64,000 nt of DNA from Symsagittifera roscoffensis. Its lineage: Eukaryota; Xenacoelomorpha; Acoela; Convolutidae. The notes under the pieces are model-generated. The model saw only the letters and a program-made list of their open reading frames with translations, was not told the DNA's origin and did no database searches. Positions within the stretch are counted from its first letter, which is position 1, and every line of letters starts with the position of its first letter. Location: positions 35,188,540-35,252,539 of the forward strand of contig NC_087063.1 in the NCBI RefSeq assembly GCF_963678635.1, written 5' to 3'. The position numbers were made by a program, and so were the translations under genes. Positions 35,401-44,445 of the stretch are shown in pieces.

Positions 35401-38400
35401 TTAAAAACTACAAATTTTTGAGGTAGATTACGTTTTTAGGAGATGAAAACAGTCTTTGTTACAAGTTTCGGTGTCAAAGTGTCATTTTTATGATAAAACA
35501 TTATCTTCAAAGTTATGACTTTTGTAAGCACTCTTCTTTTTTTTTTAAGTTTAACCAAATCAATTTTCTAACGTACTTAACGCTGTTTTAGCGGTTTTAT
35601 CAAAATATCAGTTTGGTCTGTCCTATATACTTTTTGTCTAAGTGGTTTTTGTTAATTTCTCTACATTCAGCAATGCTATTTCCATATCTACGGCAATAGT
35701 TACACCATTTTTTGATTGATGGTTTGCCTTTAAAAATTGAAATTTTCCTGTAGATATTTAAAATTTGAGTGAATTTTTCAACTAGTTCAGTGTCAGAGTC
35801 ATGAATGATATTTTTTTGTGAAGTAGTTGTATGGATGTTGTTTACGTATTGTAATTTTGAATTTTCTGTTTCTTCCAGTCTCATAGTGATTTCAGCTTGT
35901 TCTAGTTGATCTACAACTTTTCTGAAGTCTATATCGGGTTCTCGAATTGAAAATGGATGCGATGCTCTCTTTTTATCGCTATTTTCCGTAATTGTGGTGC
36001 AGTAGGTATAACCAATAGGTCATAACTCAAATTATTTTAAACCCCCAGGATATATCATCTTCTCAAAAACAACAGTTTGCATTCTTTTTTGGGAAAATAG
36101 AATAAAATGAAATTTTCAAAAAATATTTTCTTGATTTGCTACCAGAATTGCTTATTTTGCTACCAGATTTTGCGTATAGTTATTTGAACAGGTATAGGCA
36201 TAGAATTTATTCTAGTTATATCGAAACTTATTGAAAACAATAACTTTTTGTTTTCCAGTGAAAAATATTAAGAAATCATTGTTCAAATCGGGAAACCAAA
36301 AATTGAGTTGAGTTTTTCTTGTAAGTTTTTGTCTTAAAATTGTTAAAAACTACAAATTTTTGAGGTAGATTACGTTTTTAGGAGATGAAAACAGTCTTTG
36401 TTACAAGTTTCGGTGTCAAAGTGTCATTTTTATGATAAAACATTATCTTCAAAGTTATGACTTTTGTAAGCACTCTTCTTTTTTTTTTAAGTTTAACCAA
36501 ATCAATTTTCTAACGTACTTAACGCTGTTTTAGCGGTTTTATCAAAATATCAGTTTGGTCTGTCCTATATACTTTTTGTCTAAGTGGTTTTTGTTAATTT
36601 CTCTACATTCAGCAATGCTATTTCCATATCTACGGCAATAGTTACACCATTTTTTGATTGATGGTTTGCCTTTAAAATTTGAAATTTTCCTGTAGATATT
36701 TAAAATTTGAGTGAATTTTTCAACTAGTTCAGTGTCAGAGTCATGAATGATATTTTTTTGTGAAGTAGTTGTATGGATGTTGTTTACGTATTGTAATTTT
36801 CAATTTTCTGTTTCTTCCATTCTCATAGTTATTTCAGCTTGTTCCAGTTGATCTACAACTTTTCTGAAGTCTATATCGGGTTCTCGAATTGAAAAAGGAT
36901 GCGATGCTCTCTTTTTATCGCTATTTTCCGTCATTGTGCTGCAATAGGTATAACCAATAGGTCATAACTCAAATTATTTTAAACCCCCAGGATATATCAT
37001 CTTCTCAAAAACAACAGTTTGCATTCTTTTTTGGGAAAATAGAAAAAAATGAAATTTTCAAAAAATATTTTCTTGATTTGCTACCAGAATTGCTTATTTT
37101 GCTACCAGATTTTGCGTATAGTTATTTGAACAGGTATAGGCATAGCAATTATTCTAGTTATATCAAAATTTATTGAAAACAATAATTTTTTGTTTTCCAG
37201 TAAAAAATATTAAGAAATCATTGTTCAGATCGGGAAACCAAAAATTGAGTTGAGTTTTTCTTGTAAGTTTTTGTCTTAAAATTGTTAAAAACTACAAATT
37301 TTTGAGGTAGATTACGTTTTTAGGAGATGAAAACAGTCTTTGTTACAAGCTTCGGTGTCAAAGTGTCAATTTTATGATAAAACATTATCTTCAAAATTAT
37401 GACTTTTCTAAGCACTCTTCTTTTTTTTTCCTTTAACCAAATCAATTTTCTAACGTACTTAACGCTGTTTTAGCGGTTTTATCAAAATATCAGTTTGGTC
37501 TGTCCTATATACTTTTTGTCTAAGTGGTTTTTTTTAGTTTCTCTACATTCAGCAATGCTATTTCCATATCTACGGCAATAGTTACACCATTTTTTGATTG
37601 ATGGTTTGCCTTTAAAATTTGAAATTTTTCCTGTAGATATTTAAAACTTGAGTGAATTTTTCAACTAGTTCAGTGTCAGAGTCATGAATGATATTTATTT
37701 GTGAAGTAGTTGTATGGATGTTGTTTACGTATTGTAATTTTGAATTTTCTGTTTCTTCCAGTCTCATAGTGATTTCAGCTTGTTCTAGTTGATCTACAAC
37801 TTTTCTGAAGTCTATATCGGGTTCTCGAATTGAAAATGGATGCGATGCTCTCTTTTTATTGCTACTTTCCGTAATTGTGATGCAGTAGGTATAACCAATA
37901 GGTCATAACTCAAATTATTTTAAACCCCCAGGATATATCATCTTCTCAAAAACAACAGTTTGCATTCTTTTTTGGGAAAATAGAATAAAATGAAATTTTC
38001 AAAAAATATTTTCTTGATTTGCTACCAGATTTTGCGTATAGTTATTTGAACAGGTATAGGCATAGCATTTATTCTAGTTATATCGAAATTTTTTGAAAAC
38101 AATAACTTTTTGTTTTCCAGTAAAAATTATTAAGAAATCATTGTTCAAATCGGGAAACCAAAAATTGAGTTGAGTTTTTCTTGTAAGTTTTTGTCTTAAA
38201 ACTGTTAAAAATTACAAGTTTTTGAGGTAGATTACGTTTTTAGGAGATGAAAACAGTCTTTGTTACAAGTTTTGGTGTCAAAGTGTCATTTTTATGATAA
38301 TACATTATCTTCAAAATTATGACTTTTGTAAGCACTCTTCTTTTTTTTACTTTAACCAAATCAATTTTCTAACGTACTTAACGCTGTTTTAGCGGTTTTA

Positions 38401-41400
38401 TCAAAATATCAGTTTGGTCTGTCCTGTATACTCTTTGTCTAAGTGGTTTTTGTTAATTTCTCTACTTTCAGCAATGCTATTTCCATATCTACGGCAATAG
38501 TTACACCATTTTTTGATTGATGGTTTGCCTTTAAAATTTGAAATTTTTCCTGTAGATATTTAAAATTTGAGTGAATTTTTCAACTAGTTCAGTGTCAGAG
38601 TCATGAATGATATTTTTTGTGAAGTAGTTGTATGGATGTTGTTTACGTATTGTAATTTTGAGTTTTCTGTTTCTTCCAGTCTCATAGTGATTTCAGCTTG
38701 TTCTAGTTGATCTACAACTTTTCTGAAGTCTATATCGGGTTCTCGAATTGAAAATGGATGCGATGCTCTCTTTTTATCGCTTTTTTCCGTAATTGTGGTG
38801 CAGTAGATATAACCAATAGGTCATAACTCAAATTGTTTTAAACCCCCAGGATATATCATCTTCTCAAAAACACCAGTTTGCATTCTTTTTTGGGAAAATA
38901 GAATACAATGAAATTTTCAAAAAATATTTTCTTGATTTGCTACCAGAATTGCTTATTTTGCTACCAGATTTTGCGTATAGTTATTTAAACAGGTAAAAGC
39001 ATAGCATTTATTCTAGTTATATCGAAAATTATTGAAAACAATAACTTTTTGTTTTCCAGTAAAAAATATTAAGAAATCATTGTTCAAATCGGGAAACCAA
39101 AAATTGAATTGAGTTTTTCTTGTAAGTTTTTGTTTTAAAACTGTTAAAAACTACAAATTTTTGAGGTAGATTACGTTTTTAGGAGATGAAAACAGTCTTT
39201 GTTACAAGTTTCGGTGTCAAAGTGTCATTTTGATGATAAAACATTTTCTTCAAAATTATGACTTTTGTAAGCACTCTTCTTTTTTTTTACTTTAACCAAA
39301 TCAATTTTCTAACGTACTTAACGCTGTTTAAGCGGTTTTATCAAAATATCAGTTTGGTTGTCTGATGTTTTGTTTTAGAAGTTTGGTATAAAGTTAGTTT
39401 TTCTTGTGAATCAAAATGATTTTGATCATGGTTGAAAAATTTTTTGTGGAACAGTATTGAAGTTCAAAAAACCGTTTGAAGCACCTTAGGTGCAATTCAC
39501 GCGCTAGGTGCAATTCATGATTTTCTCAATTTGTCCGGTTGTATATAAACAAGTTCTGTATATTACTGCCGCTAGTTAAGCCACTAAAAAGTATTTCGGA
39601 TTAAACTTTTGATATTCAAAATTTTTCCTCGAGCTAAGGCTTGTTAATATTGATAATACAAGGTTTTCAAGCTCATTAGCCAAGAGCAGATTGTAAAACT
39701 CATGCCAAACTCAGAGAAGAAAGTTTTGGTGAAAATTATAACACAATGTTAAGCCTGAGAGAACGTGATTAGACCGATGCTCCGTTTTCAAACGTCTCTG
39801 AAACCGTCTCTGATTTATAAAAATAGCTCGACAATGAAATGTGCTTAAGACGTATTTTAGATGGAAGCCAAAAATATTATATCTCAAAATTCAATAAAAA
39901 ATTCAAATGTTTTTCTCTTGCTGTTGCTTAAAATGTTTTGTCGTTTTTTAGTTTTGTGGAGTTTGGGTCTCGTTTCATCCTTTTTGAACTGATTATCCAA
40001 TAATAGTTTAGGCAGATTGAAAAAACTGATAAAATAAGAAAAGATTTTTAACTTGTTTTTATTTATTGTAAATAAAATACTCACTTCTGTCATCCGTAGC
40101 TTAAAAACCACTTCGAACGTATATAATGAAAACCTAACACAATTGCATTCAATAGAAAAAACTGCAGAAGGTTTTGCATTTTTGTTTCATTGCTTCTTTT
40201 TTGTTTGTGAAGACTGGTTTATAGCAAAAAAAAGTTTAGATTATCTAAACCTTATTACGTTTACTAATCAAGCTTGTTTCGTTTCCTCTACTGGTGCTTG
40301 CTTCCAAAACAAAAGATTGCTTCTATTCCAGGGACAAAAAATAACCTAACAAGGCACTAAAAGATTTCTGCTTTTTAAAATAGTTTGGCCATTTGAGTCA
40401 TGAATGTGCGGACTTTTCATTTTATATATCGCATTTAAGTTTTATTTAAACTGATTTTTGATTGACTAATTTACTTGATTTTAATTAACTTTGTCCTTAA
40501 CTGTAGTTTTCAAAAAAATAAAATTACACTGAGACGTACAAAAGATTTGCATCGCATGATATACATCTTGAGCATCTTAAGCTAGTGAACTAAAAAGAAG
40601 CGGAAATCACACAAGCGAATAAAAGATTTTTGACACAAAAGAAAAAACAATTTCACAAAAAAACAGTCAAGAAACAAAAACACCCGGAATCAATATGCTT
40701 TTAGGATCATATAGCTAGCGGTCACTAAATAGAAAACACTTAGGTTCACACCAAATGAGCCAATAACGAAAAGAAATTATGGCTATAAAAAATGAGCAAT
40801 TACAATTTAAAACTTAAAAGTTTTAATTAAGATACTAGCTGTTCAGGTCAGAAAAAAAATCAAGTTTTGAAAGGTCAGCCGACAAAAAAGCAGACAAACG
40901 GAAGTCGCATTCACTTTTTCAGGTTAATTCTTTTGGTTCATAAATACTAAAAAAAGACCGACCTGGGACTCGAACCGCAGATTTTAGAGCAAAAGATTCA
41001 TAGAACAAGAGGGAAGAAACCTGGAAGATTTTTTGGATCAATAACAAAGGAAGTTCAATTTCTGGCAGATTTGTACCAGGGATGTAAAAAAATATGTTTA
41101 AATATATTTTTTCAAAAAAAATAAATATATTTATATTTTTGAGGAGAAAAATAAATATAAAAATTAATTTAAATGTTTCATGGCTTGCCCAATATGTATT
41201 TAACGCAATAGCCCTCGAAGCAGTCTATCTACTTGCCGTTGAAATTTTCCAATTGCTTGCATACATAATAAGCAGCAATTAAAATGCGGAAGGCACTTAC
41301 TCCTTTTTCTCATGGGGCTGACTACATATTTTTTCAAGATTGTCAGAAATATTGCAATTAATTTGAACATTTTGAACATTAAAAAATCCATTGCCGTTGT

Positions 41401-43439
41401 TCTTGGTCTGCTTCCGTTTGAACCCACATTTCTTGCATTCCCATAACGAATCAGGTCCAGTAAGAGGTTTGAAATAATGCAAAGCCACGTCGCGTTTCTT
41501 GAGAGGGGCCATAATTATCGAGAAAACGAAGTGCAAAAAAGCCGAAACGAGACGTTCTTGAAGTTATAGTCTCAGTCAATTCTGTTTCATTGATAAAATA
41601 TAAGTGCTATATTGAGTATGAAATTCGTGATCAGTGCTTTTCAAAACGTAACTTCACCAAATTTCAGCTTTTTTTGATCGATAGAACAGAATTTATGTAT
41701 GACTATAACTTCAAAATTTTGGGACGAGGTTTTCACAAGTGTAAAACAACTTTATATGCGTGTAGTAGACTCTAGTTTGGCCAAAACAATCGTGGCCTAT
41801 CAGAAATGAGTTCAAGTTCATTCGCGTGTAATAATAGTCTTTTACAGTCTATTCAAAACGATCGTGGCCAATCAGAATTGAGTTCATCAGTTCATTCGCG
41901 TGTAATAATAGTCTATTAGAGTCTATTCAAAACGATCGTGGCCAATCAGAATGCAAGCGACGCACGATTAATCCATTCGAGTTGAGCTAGCTTAACTCGA
42001 ATGGATTAATCGTGCGTCGCTTGCATTCTGACAATTGAATTGTCAATTAGCCAAGCCAAGCCAAGCTTCAATTATTGGCCGAGTTATGTTGGAAACCTGC
42101 TTTGCAATTCAAACAATAATTGTTACGAAAAATATATATATTTTATTTTATGAACTGGAAAATAAATTATTTAAATGTATTTATTGTCAATATATTTAAA
42201 TACAATATATTTTTTTACATCCCTGATTTGTACCAACATGTTTACGGAAGTTCACGAAAAAGGCTTAAAGAAAAATGTTTATAAAAAAATGCTTACGATT
42301 TATTCACAAGTCTAGTTCCTGATTTGATCTCGCAAATAAAAAATCATAGCGCACAAACTATTTTAAAAAATTTATTACACTCCAAGAACTAGGAAATTAA
42401 TTTTTTTGATTTCTTTTTTTTTTCGACAGAGTGACATCATAATAAAACCAAACAAAATTCAGGAAAATTAAATGACTGCTTTGAGTGAAAAAGATCCCCA
42501 TTTGAGAGCAACAGTTTAAACATTCTCTCTGCATTGCTATACTATTGATGATTCTACTATCTTTTTTAGTTCTTATGTCTATAATTAGACAAAAAGTTTC
42601 CTGCCGGTCCTGTCCGACTTTAAAGAAAGTGAGGAATGTATTCGCTTGGATTGTTTTTTTAGTATTCAGACCATTTTTCAAACGAATTGTTCTCTCATGT
42701 ACTCGATCCATGGATTCTCGTCTGCCCAACCGAGTTTGCTTAGCACTATATTCAACTACCACGAGTCTAGTTAAAGTGCAATTGCGACAACCAAATTGGT
42801 CTTCGAAATTCACTTCTTCGATGAACACTTAAATTGATATTATCAACCGAAATTTTATAGTTTGTAAGCGATTTTTCTTTAGTCAAAAACTATTCGAGAG
42901 CAGTTAATGGGGCGTCGGAACATTCAGAATTTGCCCTGACACGAGCACTTTTGTTCAATTTTCTACGCGTTTTGTTCAGTTGGATTCAAGCAATAGTCAA
43001 AAATGAGTTTGGCATGAGTTTTACAATCTGCTCTCGGCTAATTTTCATCATTAAGCCCACTTTTGAAATATTTTTTCTTTGAAAACCTAATCACCACTGA
43101 AATGTCATTAAAACGATAACACCTTTGGTACCCTGCGAGCGTTCTTTGAGGAACCTAAACCATCGGGAAAAGCCCAAGCTTGCGAACAAAATTTGTGCGC
43201 CTGAAATCTCATCCAAAAATCAAACATCTTTTCATCTTTTAGGCTGGGGCCACAAAAATTAACTTGAAATTTTTCACAATCAGAGTTCAAAAAATTTTAC
43301 CTCCAACAGTGCTTGCAAGGTCGGTGCTGAATTCTCCTTTGATGAAATAGTGGCAGATAGAACTCTTTCCGACCCCTGAGGCGCCCAAAAACACAATTTT
43401 GTAACTAGGAGAACTCTGTTCACCATTTGTAGCATTCAT
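29373..43439 (-). CDS. Rab B: Rab5-like small GTPase, 5 exons, 206 aa
   Basis: Complete Rab GTPase. Exons: 43301-43439, 31532-31683, 30943-31062, 29815-29908, 29373-29488, phases 1,0,0,1. Motifs: P-loop GASGVGKSS (residues 19-27), STVGATF switch [28 protein letters not shown] and ETSAKSG, all intact, so it should bind and hydrolyse GTP. The C-terminus is G-C-S-C, a standard CxC signal for double geranylgeranylation by Rab GGTase and membrane anchoring. The VGATF element points to the Rab5/21/22 group (inference). Intron 1 is 11.6 kb and has been filled by a Gypsy relic, a ~940-bp tandem array and a hAT element. The gene begins about 0.6 kb downstream of the receptor stop codon, on the same strand. 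Confidence 0.93.
29815..29908 (-). CDS. Rab B exon 4 (ETSAK motif)
   Basis: A 94-bp exon; the acceptor is tgttttag and the donor is GTCAGT. It encodes EGMRQASNEGIAYLETSAKS and ends VQTL plus one base. Reading past the donor would add about 16 residues to a TGA, but the spliced joint restores the normal Rab helix. Confidence 0.9.
30344..30737. mobile_element. Repeat element ending in 'agcggatttaggg', with 70-bp x3 tandem core
   Basis: gcggatctaggg at the left is inverted at the right as ccaaatccgcta. The core holds three 70-bp units (phase points 30481, 30551, 30621) and a 21-bp C run (30707-30727). A related copy lies at about 61191-61372. In intron 3 of Rab B. Confidence 0.6.
30943..31062 (-). 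CDS. Rab B exon 3 (NKCD motif)
   Basis: Forty codons, phase 0 on both sides. The acceptor is gtgctgtag; the donor GTGCAT is weak. It encodes ESFESAQSYLQLLRNQ... and VLLIANKCDLAH. Confidence 0.92.
31532..31683 (-). CDS. Rab B exon 2 (DTAGQE, switch II)
   Basis: The acceptor is atgttttcag and the donor is GTCAGT. It encodes ATFHLQKLKVGDVSVKLKVW and then [20 protein letters not shown] and GALIVYDMTNR. Confidence 0.94.
32380..32757 (-). other. Possible LTR remnant at the left end of the Gypsy relic
   Basis: Minus-strand sequence starting TGAGTTATGACCTATTGGTT directly beyond the integrase end. It is non-coding and AT-rich. The TG start and position fit a 3' LTR, but no second full copy, polypurine tract or target duplication is visible. 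Confidence 0.25.
32734..34133 (-). mobile_element. Ty3/Gypsy retrotransposon relic (gag + integrase, RT deleted)
   Basis: On the minus strand, a gag-type zinc-knuckle segment (CNYCRRYGNSIAEC, ~33770-33840) is followed within ~150 bp by the RNaseH-integrase linker, a CITCQ zinc-binding half-site (33262-33297) and an integrase core with all three acidic motifs visible: IIDEFT (~33125), VTDNGTEF (~33010) and NGLVEGMN (~32905). Protease, reverse transcriptase and RNase H are absent. At least two frameshifts (near 33115 and 32925) break the integrase, so it is inactive. It sits in intron 1 of Rab B, the same strand as the gene. Confidence 0.8.
33734..39356 (-). repeat. ~940-bp tandem array, six units, each with a gag fragment
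   Basis: The phase point ggtctgtcc recurs at 33734, 34673, 35615, 36557, 37497 and 38416 (spacings 939, 942, 942, 940, 919) and the last unit ends near 39356. Each unit has a ~125-codon gag fragment (minus) plus ~540 bp of non-gag sequence with 'gctaccagatt' and 'gtttaaccaaatcaatttt' blocks. Units are >90% alike. Unit 5 lacks ~22 bp in a short internal duplication. Open gag frames of 94 codons survive in units 1 and 3. Confidence 0.9.
39357..41068. other. Intron 1 of Rab B, right of the array
   Basis: AT-rich, no gene. The only structured part is a tRNA-like B box at 40965-40976. Confidence 0.4.
40850..41010 (-). mobile_element. tRNA-derived SINE-like fragment 1
   Basis: Minus-strand GGTTCGAGTCCC (40965-40976) is a perfect pol III B box. 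Flanking words 'cagccgacaaaa' and 'gcagacaaa' recur at the other SINE-like copies (52.8-54.2 kb). Confidence 0.45.
41301..41512 (-). CDS. BED-type zinc-finger exon of the hAT element (truncated transposase gene)
   Basis: ATG at 41512-41510 opens MAPLKKRDVALHYFKPL, then LWECKKCGFKRKQTKNNGNG, the first half of a BED finger (W-x-C-x2-C) used for DNA binding by hAT transposases. The later H...H half is not seen; the frame instead runs NVQNVQINCNISDN to a strong donor GTAAGT after 41301. No following exon with the RNase-H-like catalytic domain fits within the element. It could act as a bare DNA-binding peptide or be dead. Confidence 0.5.
41787..41946. repeat. ~73-bp repeat, two to three copies, inside the hAT element
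   Basis: 'atcgtggcc(t/a)atcag' recurs at 41788, 41860 and 41934 with matching spacers (attcgcgtgtaataatagtc). Confidence 0.75.
41947..42030. repeat. 84-bp near-perfect palindrome
   Basis: Arms of 37 bp (41947-41983 and 41994-42030) are exact inverses, starting cagaatgcaagcgacgcacg. The central 10 bp are also self-complementary except for one pair. Confidence 0.95.
42234..43300. other. Intron 1 of Rab B, near exon 1
   Basis: Holds a 143-codon minus-strand open frame (42397-42828) with no ATG at its start and no family resemblance. Nothing else recognised. Confidence 0.35.
43301..43439 (-). CDS. Rab B exon 1 (start codon, P-loop)
   Basis: ATG at 43439-43437, then a short polar N-terminus and [20 protein letters not shown]. 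It ends in GGAG before donor GTAAAA. Phase 1 out, as in Rab A. Confidence 0.92.
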
Positions 43440-43846
43440 AACTTAGTTTTGTTGCCAGTAAGTTATAAATAAGCTTTTGTTGTAAATTATGGTGAGGTTA
43501 GTTCCAAAGTTATGAAGCACAGCTTAACTGTGTTCTACCAGATGGGCTATAAGTTGGTTTAGATTGAATCGACATTCAGTCGTATTTGTGTTTATAATGA
43601 GCTAACATCTTAATTAAAGAAATACTTCAGCAATTAAACTAAGCCACGGAATAAGTAATAATTCGGGTACCTATTTATTTTCATTGAAATCAAGGTCAAT
43701 GTATAGATATGTCGACAAATTAAGCTCTAAAAACGCATCTAAGAGGGTTGATTAATTTTAGATTGTCTTTTCTTTCCACCATAATTCCATCAACATCCTT
43801 TTTTCGACTCTTGCGATAAGATCGCATTCTCCCGATAAACCGTTTT

Positions 43847-43852
43847 TTTATT
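43847..43852 (-). promoter_or_regulatory. AATAAA polyadenylation signal, receptor gene
   Basis: Minus-strand AATAAA about 200 bp past the receptor stop and 400 bp before the Rab B start codon. The whole gap between the two genes (43440-44050) is about 0.6 kb and holds nothing else I recognise. Confidence 0.45.
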
Positions 43853-44050
43853 ATAAAAAAGAGGAAATTGTGCATATAGTTACAGGGTTTTAAAAAAGGA
43901 GCACGTCAAGAAAATGAATTCAACTATACAAAAATTGCACATTTTTTTCGAATGTATGTTACAGCTTTCGTTTTTGATAAAATGGTTCAAATCTCATTTA
44001 ACACACTTAGCACACTCACACATTTAAGACTCGCAAACTATATGTCATCA

Positions 44051-44445
44051 TCACTTCTGTATTATCAGTGGCTTCGTGGAGTTCGGCAGCAAAACTGTGT
44101 TTCGCGGACCCTCGGTCGCTGATGAAGTCGAGGACAAGGGCGGGACAGCATGGCTACTCGGGTCCTTTCCATTGGGATCTCTCGGTTGCGACTTCCATTT
44201 GTTGTCCAAGTCTTTTCCGAACAAATCAGTGTCCGACACACAACCTAACGAATCCGTCTCTTCTCCGTCTGAAGTGTTGACACTGTAATTGGTCTTGCCG
44301 CTGTGACCTCGCACTTTGAAGTCGCTGCAGTCCATGAGAGTTTCGGGTCGAGAGACATCCCCCCAGGAGGCTTCGGGGTTGCTCGGAGGCGAAGTCGCAC
44401 TTCGTTCTCCAGATTGGTCCTCGAATTTTTGATACTTCTTAATCC
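44051..44445 (-). CDS. Receptor exon: cytoplasmic tail and stop
   Basis: The acceptor is attcttttcag. 130 codons after the split Arg: IKKYQKFEDQSGERSATSPP, then a Ser/Thr/Asp-rich, low-hydrophobicity tail with possible phosphorylation sites, ending PLIIQK and TGA at 44053-44051. No recognisable domain. Confidence 0.72.

Larger units (their letters stand above)
41077..42225. mobile_element. hAT-type DNA transposon, 1149 bp, complete ends
   Basis: The terminal inverted repeat cagggatgtaaaaaaatat (19 bp, exact) is present at both ends. The element is flanked by an exact 8-bp target duplication, atttgtac, at 41069-41076 and 42226-42233. CAGGG ends and 8-bp duplications are hallmarks of hAT elements. 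Inside is a BED-finger exon on the minus strand (41301-41512), an 84-bp palindrome and a ~73-bp repeated segment. The catalytic domain is missing, so it is non-autonomous. Confidence 0.88.

Noticed and set aside
40965-40976. True tRNA gene at the B box
   Set aside because: No acceptor stem or complete cloverleaf can be folded around it; the companion words point to a SINE fragment.
42397-42828. 143-codon minus-strand open frame in Rab B intron 1
   Set aside because: Begins at GTG with no upstream ATG, no domain, ends in Lys/Asn-rich noise. Probably chance, although somewhat long.
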